Source of the DNA: Strongylocentrotus droebachiensis
Lineage: Eukaryota; Echinodermata; Echinoidea; Camarodonta; Strongylocentrotidae
Length of the DNA: 64,000 nucleotides
Assembly: GCA_035222895.1 (NCBI GenBank)
Contig: JAVYIG010005297.1
Coordinates: 62,001 to 126,000, forward strand
Reading direction: 5' to 3'
The position numbers and the translations under genes are program-made. Of this stretch, positions 11,201-26,200 are shown one piece after another (the first letter of the stretch is position 1; each line of letters begins with the position of its first letter). The notes under the pieces are model-generated. The model ran no database searches. It saw nothing but the letters and a program-made list of their open reading frames with translations, and was not told the origin of the DNA.

Positions 11201-14200
11201 GTTGGAAAATAGGCTGGATAGGCATTGGCAAAATCATGAATATTACATGTAGTACAATTATTGAGCAGCCCCCCTAAATACTGCCAGAGTACTACATGTA
11301 TCAATCAACCAGGATCTGGACATAAAGGCATGTCAACCTGCGTCCAGAAGTCAACCATATCTAAGTATTAGGTCACAGTAAACCTCTAATTACAGAGATA
11401 AAAGCCTCAGACACTGCCAGATTGAATTGTGGGAAGGAAATCAGGACAGAAAGTGAAGTCCAAATATCTTTGTCTAAATTAAGGTGATCCCTGTCCTTTT
11501 TTTGACTGTGTTACTATTTTTGTACCATGTTAGATTGCAATCTTGCAAACTTGAAATTAGAAAGACAAGATTTATGTGTACATCTATCTCCAAACATTTT
11601 TCTGTTTCCATTCTTTCTACAGGGTACAAGAACTTGAAGGAGATCTGAATGATGGACTCATTACAGAGAAGGTAAGGAGATCAAACCAATTTGTTACACT
11701 TGAATTTTAATTCACTTAAATGGTTGAAAACTATATATGGCACTGGTTTTTTTAACTATGACCAAATAGCTTAATGACCCTTTGACAGCCTGAAACTTTA
11801 CAAAGATAAAGAATTAGAAATCAGTTACAACTTTTTCTTGAAGCATGGACCTAGGTTAACCTCCCATAGCTTAACGAAAAATTGTCAGCGTTGCTTTATG
11901 TGCATGAGGTATCCCTGAACAGCCAATTGTTTACGGAATATTGTAACAAAACTGACATACCTTTTTGGTTGGAGCCGAAAAAAATATATACCCACAAGCA
12001 ATATGTTTTTTTTCTATTGATGATTAATGAGCATGGGTGGATCTTAAAGAAAGTTAACAGTAATCTGAATTAACTCCTGTATTTTGATGGAACAGTGCAT
12101 TTGAAAATGGTGTTTCGGACGTTACATTTTCCGTAAACAATGTAGGCCCTCATTTAACCCACTAGAACAATCATTTAATGAGATTGTTTATGGTTTGAAT
12201 AAGCTTATTAGTTACTCCAAGTCATTAAATTAAAAGAAAACATAATTTAATTGTAGTAGCGCTTATATTAGAAATATATTCAAAATTTGAAAAAGTTGTC
12301 TCATTTTCCGTAAACAATTTTGTAACGTCCGAAACAACTTTCAATTTGAAGTAGCAGAAAATATATGAACTGCAGGACCTATCTTTCGTAACATTTTTTA
12401 AACATTTCATAGCGGCTAACCACGGAAAAAAATAAATTTGCAATACATCACTACAATACTATTTTATAGTTAAAAACAATTTTCCGTTAACAGTTGTAAC
12501 GTCCGAAACAAATGTAACGTCCGAAACAAAAAATACCAAATAAATGATGATAATCCATATTTAAGGGTATCTGGAGTGAAGAAATCATTAAGAAATAAGT
12601 TATTATAAGTCTTAACACAAGTCAAAACACAAATCAGGTCTTTCAAATCCCATAATTTTGTGTAAAGTCAAGAAGGGTGTTTCGGACGTTACACTATTTG
12701 ATTGTTAACACATAGTTTGCAAATTTCAACTTATTTTCGATCATAGGTGCAAGTTAAGATTTCACAATGCACACTCCTGTTAAAAACAATATTTTGATAA
12801 TTTCATTTAGATCTAAATATAAAAATATGAAGAAATATGATGCAAAAAATCAAATTTTCCGTAAAATATCTAAATTTTCTGCAAAATTGACTTATAAAAC
12901 ATAAATATTGAAGCCACACTTTGTGGTGCAAGGCATTGCTGGCTGCTTTAGTATATCCCTAATTGTAATTTATCAGAAAAACTCTCAATAAAAGTGACTC
13001 ATAAAAATTATTCAGCCATTTTAACAGCACTTTCTGGTATGCCGTTATCACGTTTCGGATGTTACATTAAACTGTTAACAGACATTTTCATACTTTAACT
13101 AGTTCAAATGAGGGGCAAAGATAGATGTGAGAATAGCAAATTTCAATTTTTCAACCTCTCCTCTTGCTATTTACATTGCTGTGTGTTTGCAAATCATCAC
13201 GTTTTCATTTTTACAGAGGTTGTTCCAAATTATGTCATATAACCAAAGATTGTATGGTCAATCTAAACTATTTGGTAGGTTACAAAAGCCCAAAATCACC
13301 CACTTAAGCAATACCCAGTGTTCATGTACATGACACGAGTATGATACAGGTATATAAAGTTGATAAAATCAAGCAAATTAAAATGTTTTTCTAAAAAATT
13401 ATGGGAAATATGGATTTTCATTTGGAAATACCTTTTAAAAAGGGCACTCAGTACACGTAACTAATCTGTGTAGAAAGTACATTCATGTATAAAAGAAAAG
13501 GGCATTACCAGTAATACCTTAGTTAATGATCCTAAACATAAAAACGTATGCATACATACAAAAAAGCTAGTGTAGGGATTTATTTTGAACTTCTGAAACT
13601 CCCCTTCATATCCATGATTCATCCCTTTCATATTAATAAGTCATCCCTCATTCACCCTTTTCATCCACCATCCTTTCATCTGTCTATCTCTCTCTCCCAT
13701 TGGTTTCAATGTTCACCTGATGCAGTCAAGCTTATATAGTATAATTTACATATACAATGAATATTCAATATATACCCTTTGTTTATGTTTGAATATTCAA
13801 GAATACTTTGTGATGTTGATTTATACTTGTATGGGACTATATGAATATGTATTGATTTATTCTACTTTGCATGGAATGTATGTGGAATGCTACATAGAAT
13901 GCTGTAATGCTTTTACACATTAAAACCTGTTCAGTTAGCCAGTAGTTATCAATCCTACAACATGTCTGCTGGGCTGCCTCTGTGTTAAGAGTGCTACAAA
14001 TTATATGTTAGAACCGCAACCTTACACTAGTGTGAAATATAAATGGGCTGTCCGTTTTTGTGTTTTTTTCTCTACGAAATGTCAAAGTTGGGGGTGCGGC
14101 GCTGCGGCCTTATCGCCGGCAAATATGGTACATGTTTAAGCCACACTGTATATTGTTTGTCACCTGTGATATAGGCACAGCAAAAGTTAAGATTTATCAA

Positions 14201-17200
14201 CCAACCAACCGACCAACCAATCAATTCATCCATTCATCAATCGGTCATCAATTAAATCAATAAATAAATACTTATTTAAGAGCATTAAAAAATGTTGTCG
14301 TTTGAAACAGCCTCCTAATACAAATAGTGGTAAAGGATGATTGTTACTACAGTAGTATTATAACCTAAAACTTACACAATTTTAAAATACATCTAAAATA
14401 TCTCATTCTCGAGATGTACATAAATTAGGATTCACTTATTTCTTATTACCGTACTTACATGACTGGGGGTACTTTTTTATAGTTTTATTTTTTAAAAGAT
14501 TTGTCAATGTTTTGCTTACATATTACATGTATGTGTTAGTGATATTATTGAATGACACACTATAATTATAGTTGAAGGCAAAGAACATTAGCAAGCTGAT
14601 TAAACATCTATATTGTAGAGTTTGTAGAAATTGATGATCTCATTGAAATGTTAACATCGTGTAACACCCGAAACAAACCATAGTATACATTTCACACTGT
14701 TGTTCATAACATGCAATAAAGAGTATGTTTCTAAGTGAATTTTCTAAGGAGTTTTGATGACTACAATTGCTATTAGCTTCATATTTCACTGTTAGATCAC
14801 ATAAGCATTTTTAACTACCGGTACACGTTCTTGAAATGAATAATATACCTTACATAAATTGAGTGGTCGATGAAGACAAACTTGGTATACATGTATGTGC
14901 TAAACTAATTAAAACTGCACAATTTTTTTCCATAAATGTTACAGAAGTATTTTTCTGCAAACAATTAATGTAACTGAGGTCAATAATACCTAAAGAAAAG
15001 CAATTAACTTGAATAAAGTTATAATGTTAACAGTGTGTAACGTCCGAAACATCAGTGGTGTGTCATATGAAAATTATTAGGCAATGCACTGGTTGCCAAT
15101 TTTTTTTGCATGTATTTACCTTATATCATCAGTTGTTATAATAAAATAAGTTTGACCTAAGTAAAAAGCATTTTACTTATTGAAATAAAAACTTGTTCTT
15201 GTCAAAACCGTAATTTAGAGCTATTTTTCACTTTCAAGGGATACAAAATCTGTATTTTTCAAGATAGAAACTCAACAATTTGCATGAATAATCTCTGAAA
15301 CATATTTTTAAAGACCCAACATATTTAAAGGTGTAGTTAATAGCGAATGAGTTTTATATCACAGTTATTAGATATGCTAGAGTTCACAATAAAATTGTAA
15401 AAACTCAAAGTATTCATATCTGGTGAATAAATAAGGAGATAGATTAAGGTCCAGAATTTGCATTTCTCAAAAATATGATTAGTCCTGATCCTAAAAATAC
15501 AAGTTTGAAGTGAGTAAACATAATTTCATTTTGGACCCATTTGTGGACACATTTGGTATAAGTTAAAAAAACCAGTGCCATATGTGATTTAGAAAAATAG
15601 CAACAAAAACAGACATAATACAGCCTTTTTTCTTGCCCCTCCTTATCTCCCTTACTTTTATTTGTAAACCTTACTGATACATGGGAAAGCACATTAAAAA
15701 ACAAAATAAATTGATACACGAATGGAGTCACAAAATCAGACGAATCATGCGAAAGCTAACAAATGTGTGAAGAAAAAAATGAAAAAGTTGTGGTTGGCTG
15801 CACACGATCAGATTGATTTTTTAATGAAATTTGCTGTTACAAAAATTGCGACTTGGCTTGATGATATAAACTTTTTTCACGCACTTGTTCATTTATCTTC
15901 TGCTAATATTGTGTGATATGGGCTTTCTATTCATTCTTTCAATTTACTCCGATGAGGGCAAGATGAAAAGCTTCCAATATGTCCGTTTTCGTTGCTGTTT
16001 TTTTATATTGCAGTACCAATCATATTCCATTATAAGTTATACATTTCCTTCAATATTGAGTGCAAGCTGGCTATTCTGTGACTCCATTCGTGTATCAATT
16101 TATTGTGTTTTTTAATGTGCTTTCCCATGTATCAGTAAGGTTTACAGATAAAAGTAAGTGAGATAAGGAAACATGCTTACATACAGTTCCAGTTTGGGGA
16201 AAAATGTTTAATTTACCATAGAAGATAGAATTTGAATTTGAGATATATGGAAAGGATGCTGATGCATGGACAAAGGCCAAGATGTCCCTCCATATATTTT
16301 GTATGTTTTGACAAATAAAAGCTTTCAAGATCATACAAAATAATTTCCATCCACTTGGGAAATGTTTAAGGTAAATCTCCTAAACATTTAAAGACCCTGT
16401 CTGGCATGAAAAATGAATTATAAAACAACGGAAAGATTACAATAATATCAATTATATTTGATTTAGTGTCTGTCAGAGGACTTTGACTTTGAATTAACTG
16501 AGCATGGCTTATCGCCTCAGCTATATAGGCGAGCGGATTGGATTCACATGTTATGTCGTCACCATAACTGGCAAAATTGACCTCTTTTGACCCGTTGTTG
16601 GAAGGGGTGTGGAAAACAAAAGTTTTAATTTGCTTTTGTGCAATACCAGAATAGGGAAAGTTCCTTTCTATTTGTATTCTATGTCCATCCAGCTTTCCAT
16701 TGATATAAAGCTGTATTTTCATTGGATAGGGTCTTTATCATCATACACTAGTTGCAAATTGATTCATATTATTGATTTCTTTCTAGGGGTACATCAAGAA
16801 GAAGAGCAAGATGCTTTTTGAACACATGTCATCAGACATGCAGACAACGTGAGTCATTAACCCTCTTTCTACCGTATTGCCAATCACTGAAATTTAAAAA
16901 AAGCATTGATGGGTGGATCTATGTCCTGTGCAACGTAGACCTGTTTTATGCCTCCTTCATATTTAACCCTCCTTCATATCTAAAGACAAGGTTCATTGCT
17001 TTTAATAACTAGCTTTTTGTCATTATTGCAAAAGTAAAACTTTGATTGGACAATTTTATCAAATTTCAATGCTTGGAAACATTCAAAGTAATGATTATTA
17101 TCAATTACAAAACAGCCCGGCATAAGCACCTGAACAGCTCTCCGAATGCTGCTGAGATGTGTGACATCACATGTTGAACATGATTTGCACAAACAGACGT

Positions 17201-20200
17201 CCCATGGCATCTCACTCATTTTCAGTGCCTGTTTTATTATCTTCTCTTCAGTTATTATTTTATTAAATGTTTAATCTATTGCCTCAATCTAAACCCGCGC
17301 ATGGTATTATTTTGATGAAAAATGCAGTGATAAAAAAATTAAGGAATCTGTCGCTTGTAAATAAAATAAGACGCCATTGTATTTTCAGCTGCATACATCG
17401 CAGTATGTTCGGCGTTTCAAGAGGGAACAAATGCCGTTCATGCTATAATTCCGGGGGTTGTTCAATTTGGTAGTGTTCTTTGATTGTTAATGAACCCCTA
17501 TCCTGTGTATTTACAAACAAAATAATTTAGTTATCAGAATCTGTTTCATATATCCCTTTTTGAATGGTGTAAAATGCCATCACATTTATATACATTAAAC
17601 TCGTTATAATTTGAGAAATAGTAGCATTGTAATTATGTTCATTCTTTATGGGATGTTGTTTTCTTGGGCAGGATTGGTTCATATTGTGACGTCATTAAAT
17701 ATTGTTATTTTTCTGGCGAATCTCTCGTATATCCTAGATGCTATGGAGGTGTTTTTATTTGTATTTTTTATAAATCACCCTATATGTAGTTGACCTTAAA
17801 CTTGTACGATGGCCATCTGTTAGCTTACCAGTTTGTAGTGATACGTTATTTGCCATATTTGTGATTTTCTTTGAACAGCTAGGCACTTAAAGCCATGAAC
17901 TTCAAACTTGATATTGGTGTGCGTCACCTTAGTGAGATAAATTGATTAGATTTTGGCTAAAAGAAGGTCAGATCTCAAAGGTTAGCAAGTGAATTTACAT
18001 AAAATTAAGTTTTATTTTTTAAACCTTGTCACCACCAAATCAATTACTATTTTAGGCCATAATAGCTGTGAACTTTTAAACTGTAGCTACTACATGTATG
18101 TATGTAGACAAGTAATCAAGTTTTGGGATTGTCAGGTCAAAGGTCAAATAAAGGTCATAAAGATCAATTGACATGTCAGTACATGGACGGTACACGCTTT
18201 TGTCATTGTGTTTCATATTGTTTTTGTTTTTGTTTTTCAAGGTTGAAGGGACTAGAAGATGAGCTTAAGGATGAAGAATTGACAGAGGTAATATATAACA
18301 TGTCTAATATACATGTATGCCCATCCTGTCATATATCATGTGTGACCTTGACTTAAAGTGAAATAATAGAGAGATGATAAATGAGTAGTTCTTGTGTAGT
18401 TGTGTATGATATGTCATTGGACTTTGGATCACATGGTTCACGGTTCCAGTCCCCCTGAGGCAATAATATACTTTTGCAAGACATTAAACTACATTAACCA
18501 CTGTCCAGGAAAGAATTATTTGAATGCTGTGAGCACCAAAAGGGTAGCCTAGCAGAGCTGGGCAAATATTGGAGCACCTTGAGCAACTTGAGTGGTGGAT
18601 ATGTGCACTATGGAAATATTTAATATTATTATTATACATAGATCTACCTCGCTGGACCTGTCCAAGTAACATGGTGATTTTTAGAATGGTCATTACAGAT
18701 TTCTTCATTAATTAAGCCATTGCCCAGGAAACGAATGAGAATGAAAGAATACAGAAGTCGGTGGGTTAATGTATTTATTTTATGCATTGTATGATCATGA
18801 GCCTTTTAGATGTAAATTCTTGATCTCTGCTTTGTTTTCAGAAAGGGTATGTGAACAAAGTGAAGTCTATCTTGGCAAAGTTTCTTGATACCTGCACCCC
18901 CAGCAGCAATGGGGACATCCAGCAAGAAACCAGCTCCAAAAAGAAATCTAACAAGGATACTCAGTCCACTGTGAAAAACAGCTCCAGCTCCGTCTCCTCT
19001 AATGGCTCCGGTGACTCCTGCAAAGCCAACGGACATTCCAATGGCAGTCATGTTCGTGCTTCAGATCAGGAGGAGAATGGCAGTAGCCAATCTGAGGAAC
19101 GTATGGAGACGGACACTCCCACTTCCGGAAAGGGAGATTCCAAGAAAAAGAAAAAGAAAGGAAGTCCTGGGGGTGGAGAAGGAGGGAAAGGAAGCAAGAG
19201 AAAGGTTTTAGGAGACAGTGACCGGGAAGAAGAGGAAAAGAAGGGAAGAGAAGAAAATAAAGAGGTGGAAGAGGAGGAGAAGGAGGAGGAAAGTGCCGGT
19301 AAAACAACGCCAGATGCAAACACGCCAAGATCTAGCAAGAGGAAGAGATCACCCAAAGTGGATGCAAAGCAACCCAGCATTATGTCAATGTTTACCAAAA
19401 AGTAAGATTTCACAATTGTACAGACCTACAAGATTGAGAATGAGACATCTCAAATACACACACATGACATGGATTAGTGCCAATTTGAGAACTAACCCTA
19501 CATAAAATTAAAGGCACTTCATGTAAAATGATGAGGTTATTATTGGCATGATGTACAGATTTTAGAAAAATCAAGAATGCAGACTACTCTATCAATATAT
19601 TAGGCTTAAACATTTGATATGTTAAGAACTTTTTTAACACCTGAAGTAACAGTAACCAATATTGTATGCTATTTTTTCTTCCCAAAAATTAAAAATGAAT
19701 GCCAAGTATGTTCTTTGCCATGAAAGTGTTTGCACTGTACAAATCACCCCACTTGTTTTCAGAATTATGCAGGGAAATATTTCAAACGAGCAAACATTTG
19801 TATAATGACAAGTGAAAACAAGTGTTGTTTGAGCTGATATAACTACAAATATTATTTATTGCAGACCAGCAAAGAAGGAGGAGGAGAAGGTAGAAGAGTC
19901 ATTATCCTCAGTAGATGAGAATGAAACAAAGATTGAGAATGGAGATGATGGAAAGAAAGAAGAGGAGGAGGAGGAGCCAAGTGGACCAGGAGGGAAAAGG
20001 ATAAAAAAAGAGGAGGAAGAGAAAGCTAACGATGAACCAATGTCACTGTCGTAAGTTGAGATAAAGAATATATAATATATGACTTTCATCAACCCTACCC
20101 CCCCCCCCCCCCCCCCCCCCCCCAGTGGTAGAGCAGTGGTCTTGTAACCAGAAGGTTCCGGGCTCGAAGCGCTAGTGCCCTTTTGGTAAGGCATTACGGG

Positions 20201-23200
20201 CTCGAAACCAAGTCGAAGCGCTAGTGCCCTTTTGGTAAGGCATTATTCCTCATTACCGGAGAAGACATAAAGCTGTCGGTCCCATGGTTGCTTACTTACA
20301 AGCACTTAGCAGTCAGGTATATCAAACAAACAAAGTATATAACAGTGAACAGCAATATGTTGACAGGATAATCATATCCATTTGGGTAGCTTTCCAGGGG
20401 AAGTTATCAATTGAGAGATTGTCCTAATAGATTGTCCCAATAGATTGTCCATATATAGGACAGTATGTAATTACTTGAAGAATAGGGATACACGTGACAT
20501 GGGAATTTGTGATTGATGTTTAACAGAATGGATTTTGAACTTCAGCAACTTTAACACTTGTCATAATGGTTTCTTACATTCAGTGTTTCAATTATAAACT
20601 GATGAAGTTGTTTCCTTTGCTATTTATTTATATCCTTTAATTTCAACATTGTACGAGTTGTTAAATGATATCTTGTCTTCAAATTAATTTTCTTTCATGA
20701 AGGAGAGACCTACGGCAAAAATCCAATAACGAGACAAGTATTGCTGTAAAGGCAGTTACCAAGGTAACCAAATATAATTCTATCCTTTTATTGCTGCTGT
20801 TTTGCCAAATGTTATTAGCAAGTCATCAGTCTTGTTTAATTCATCCATTATCCACATAGTTTAGTATCATGACATCTTTACTTTGTTATTTCTTTCATCA
20901 AATTTGCTGTTCCACAAAGAAACCTCTCTTTAGGATACATGTATCTGTAGTGATGATATTGGTGATGTTAATGAGGATGTGGATGATGGTGATGATGATT
21001 ATGATGGTAGGACACATATATTTTGTGCCTGATGAATTTCTAAAGGTAAAATTGATGTTTGTCTATCCCATCGAAGGAGGAGGCGAGACTAAGGGATCCA
21101 AATGGCTTTTACTTGAATAAATATACCAAGAATACTATCCCTTACAAGATGTATTGTACATTTTCATTTCTCTTCTGTTTGTTTCCATAGCAACCTCCTG
21201 TCCGTTGTAAGGAATGCAGGCAGCCACTAGATGACCCTGATCTCAAGCTCTTTCTAGGAGACCCTGATGATGCTGTAAGTCCAAACCTCACCTTCAAATC
21301 AAGCATTCCTTTTTCTTATGAATTGTACACAAAATATTATTTGGGTATCTGTATGAAATGCAGTTTATTTCTTATTTATTTTAGAAAAATGTGGATTTGT
21401 AAAAATCATCCTTTGGAGAAAAATTACATTGGGGACGGATGGGGGATGGAATTGTCATTTTATTTCTTATCATGTGCCTGTAAACTACAAGCCTATGAGT
21501 TTAAAAACGTTGACTGTAGTCAATGAATTATTGGAAATCTTATTCTATGAACCTCTTTTTCACTTGAAAACTTTTTTTTTTTTAATAAGACTAGCGAATA
21601 GGGGTCATCATACTGTATTTCAAGCATGTGTTTCTGACTCAATTAAAGGATGTATTTTTTATGATAAAACAAAGTGTTTGAATCTGATGTGATGCATTAT
21701 TATCAATAAGGTTGTACAGTATAGACTGAGAAATTATTTTTCAATTCTATTATACAGAGGGAGGAGTATATCACACTGACTGACCCCAGACTCTCCTTAT
21801 TGACTGGTGATGAGGAAGATACTATGAGCTATGATGAGAGACTGCAATTCAAGATCACCAACTTCAGGTCAGTTAAGATAAAAGGGAAATCGAACCTTGA
21901 AAGCAAACTACTCTAGAAGAAGGCTTGTGAAAGGTTGAATTAAATAAGACAAAAAAAAAACAAGTTACAAGTTTTTTAAAGTTGCATCACTATATGTATG
22001 GGCTATGATGTAGTGGCAAATGACTTTTCCATTTGTTCCAACATATTAAATGACCAAATTTCAATTTTTCACAAATGTGTGACTCGGGATGGTCTTTTCT
22101 TTTTAGAGGACCTATAATAATATGCTTTTCATAATATAGTTTGACTAATGCCCAAAGCGAGAAAGCACATATATTAAGAAAAAAAAACAGAAGTTAATGA
22201 TTGTTTTGTGTACATCACAATCCAAGGACTAAATTGGAAATTTGAGATTTTGACTCATTTAGTGATCTCATATAGATTTATGACAAGTCACATAAACAAT
22301 TTTGATGTAAAACTGAAGTTGACTTTTTTTTTTTTATAAGATTGGAACCTATATTGCTACTGGAAATTGTGTTTTGAGACAGCTAAAATCAGGCGACACA
22401 GATAAAGTAACTGTTGATTCTCAGTTGTTGTTTGCCTGACAGAAGTCGATTGACAGAGCTCACCTCATGAATCCTATAACTCTTCATTTCCACTCTTTCA
22501 AATTCAACAGTTCAGTTGTAAAGTCTTGACACACTTGTTACACATTTCAAAAGTATGAAAACTCAGAAGTCCTAATATGAAATCATAACTTGCCATGTCT
22601 ATCAATTGCTACTGCAGTGTCTACGATAAGAGCACTCATCTCTGTGCGTTTGACAGTGGATTAATAGAGAAGAACAAAGAGCTGTATTTCAGTGGATACG
22701 TCAAACCAATCTATGATGAAAACTCAAGCATTGAAGGTAAGATTATCAGGCCTGATAAAAACCCGATTTAAATCGGTTTCCCGATTTTTTTTTATTTTTC
22801 CCGATTTTTTTCTTCCCGATTTATACAAAAAAAAAAAAAAAAAAAATCCAGATTTTTTTTTTTTTTTTTTTTACCAATTTGTTTTCTTCTTCCATGTTTT
22901 ATCCCGATTTTCCCGATTTCCCTCTTATTTTCTCTACTCTTCCCTATTTTTGTCCAAATTTTCTTACTCGAAAGAGGGGAATGTTGTTAGATGCCATTTT
23001 TTCCCCGCGAATCCTCCTTTTTTTTTTTTACTCAAGGGGGGCGTGGTTGTGGGGAAAACAAAAAACCTATTTTTTTTTTTTTAGTGCGCACTATCACCCC
23101 TGTATTATATACCGGTAATATTTTCTGATTCATGATCATCCCTTTGAATTTTACATTACTGAATTCTTCTTTTCCTTTGTTGCTTGCTTCTCTATTACTT

Positions 23201-26200
23201 TGTCTTTCATATTATTCCCCCATCGTTCATTTGTCTCTCCTCATCTCTCTTATCATTGCCATATTCCTAATCTTATTCTCCCTAGTCCTCACTTCATGAA
23301 TATTCAACAATTTCCCTGTGACTTTCTGTCCTACGATGTACTTAATAATAATAATAATAATATTGGATTCTTATATAGGGCACGTATCGACCTTACAAGG
23401 TCCTCAAGGCGCTCCAACATTACCCGGCTATGTAAATATATTATGTAACACTTTTTTCCCATATGTGTGTGTGTGTTTTATAATTGCTCATAAACTTTTT
23501 CTTAAATGTCAGCACAAAAATATACAAGAAGTATATTATTGATGTTTGTAATCTTTTATCTCCATGGTTACGATGCAGGTGGCATCCCGACCAAGAGGAT
23601 GGGTCCAATCAACGAGTGGTTTACCACTGGCTTCGATGGAGGAGAAAAGGCCCTCATTGGATTCAGCACAGGTAAGAGGATGAGTATCTCTCAGAGATCT
23701 AGAAAGATAGTGAGGAGGAAAAAGAGGGGAGAAACAGGAAGAAACAAAAATAAGGGGGCAAGGAGTATCGTGGTAACCCAATGAAGAGGATTAGTCTGAT
23801 CAATGAGTGGTATACCAATGGCTTCAATGGTGGAGAAAAGGCCCTCATTACCTCGGCACAGATAATAAATAGGTCAAAACAAAAAGACAAACAGAGCAAT
23901 GATAGACCACACAAACAATTATGTTGCTCTGAATGGCAAAACAAATGTGGGTGGTGTGAAGCACGAGGAGGGTTAGTGACTGAGGTACATTACAAGTGTA
24001 AATGAGAGAGAGAGATAGGGAGAGGGGGAGACAGAGAGAGGGGGAAGAGGTAGGGAGAGGGGGAGAGAGAGAGGGAGTCAACATCATGTAAAACATTGGT
24101 CACATTGATCTATTGTCGAGAAAGCAAATTATTATTTATTAATAAACATCCTTTTCAATGGTTATTGATTCTCAATTAATCCAAAGAATAAGATACTCCA
24201 ATTTGGTATGGGTCAGATCTATGGATCCATACATGTATGTTTTGTTTCTCTCTTGGCAGCCTTTGCGGAATACATTGTGATGAGTCCTAGCGAAGAGTAC
24301 AAGCCATTCTGGACGGCCGTTCAGGAGAAGATCTATATGAGTAAGATACTGATTGAGTTTCTTCAGAGCACTCAGGATGCTGTGTATGAGGATCTTCTCA
24401 GTCAAATCCAGGTTAGTGATGTCATCCCAACGTGGTATTAGACAAATAAACAGGGTCTGAGAAAATCTAGTTGAATCTATACGGTCAGATGATATTCTAA
24501 GATGTTTGTCTAAAGTTCTGTCATAATTACATTAAGCCAGCATTTCAAATGCTTTAAAAAATAAATCTATCCCAAACTGATGTCTCAAGATGCCATAAGA
24601 AGATTGTACCCAAACACGCTATCCCAAAATGCAAGAGTGATATGGCATCCTGTAGATGCTATACTGCAATGCTATTCCTAGATTAAATAGAAATAAAGTT
24701 GTTTAGTAGTTTCCCCATGTTATTTGATTATCAGAACATAACCTTGATCATAATCGCACTGCCTTTCAAACTCTATTTGAGAGGAATTTACTCATTGCAA
24801 TGATTATGAAGTAAAGTCAAACGATAAAACCCTGAATCATGATGAAAGTCATCTTACCACTGCATATTTGGCAGTATCACATGTATAACAGTGAACTATT
24901 AGTCTGTACATATTATCAAGTTTAAACATTGTCATACCATCTATGCAGACAACCGTACCACCGGAGGGATGCAATCGCTTCACGGAAGACACTCTCCTGC
25001 GCCATGCTCAGTTTGTTGTTGAGCAGGTAGAGAGCTATGATGAAGCAGCAGACCTAGATGAGGTGCTTCTCATCACCATGCCATGTATGAGGGATCTCAT
25101 CAAGCTAGCAGGTGTTACCCTCGGCAAGAGGTAGGATATAACAAGCTCTCAAAGCCTCTTTATGTTTTCATCTTTCAGAGGGGCACTCCTGAATGGCTGC
25201 TTTTATTAGAATAATTGGGCATTTTGTGAAACTACTTTTGAAGAAAATGATATGTGGAAGACCTGGATTGTAATACAAATATTAGGGATTAAACAACATT
25301 TTCCCTTTCAGTATTGCACAAAAATGCAATTAAAACCACATTTATACACACCTCTTCAAATTACGGGTCAACGGGTAAAATTAACTGCAGTTATATTGAC
25401 GTCATAACATGAGGACCTGATCGGCTCGACTATATAGCTGACACGATGAGCCGTGCTTGATAGATGGAAAGTCATCGTGAATATGCGTACTCCATATGAT
25501 GTCATCAAGACGAAAGCTAGTTTTTAGGTTGACAACTTCTGATTTTCAAAGCTTTAGATTTGGAGTTTTCAGAGAGCTGTTACTCCTCTGACAGACACTA
25601 AAATAGCATATACCGTAAATCTTCGTGTATAAGGCGCACTTTTTTTTTTTTATAATTTTTTTATGGCGCTATGCCTGGCAATGTCTCCCAGCTCAGTAAT
25701 CAGTGCGTTGACTCGCCACTCGGAAACTACAACAACACTAAAATTTGTCTGTCATCTTGGTTTGAAAGTAATCTTTCTAATAGATCTCAATATGTAGTTC
25801 ATAATAATAATTCCTCAATTTTTTTTATATAACAAATAGTGTACCACAAGGTTCTATCCTAGAACCTAGGTACTCTATTGTTTTTAATTTACATTAATGA
25901 TCTTACACATTCTTCTAAAAACGACATTGTTACTATTATTTTTGACAAGTTTACAAGCACAAATCAGCGCCTTTATTTGCACCTCGATGTTAAATGAAGG
26001 TCCTTCCTGCGTGTGGGTTTTCGGCAACAAAACAACAACACAAAACTTTTTTTTTTTTTTTTTTTTCCCTCCCCAAAATAGGGGTGCGCCTTATACACAG
26101 GTGCGCCTTATACACAGAGATTTACAGTAATTGATTTTTAGTAAACTGGCTTATAAGCTTTCCGTTATATAAATTCATCTATATCATTTTTAACTTCCGT

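Noticed and set aside
19002-19413. Alternative long frames overlapping exon 5 on both strands
   Set aside because: Purine-rich low-complexity DNA keeps several frames open; only the frame joined to exons 4 and 6 matches DNMT1.
20123-20169. tRNA-Thr gene
   Set aside because: D, anticodon and T arms are seen but there is no acceptor stem; it is the head of a SINE.
22692-23118. Phe/Lys-rich frames after exon 10
   Set aside because: Made of poly-T, poly-A and CCCGATTT simple repeats; exon 10 ends at 22736 with a good donor.
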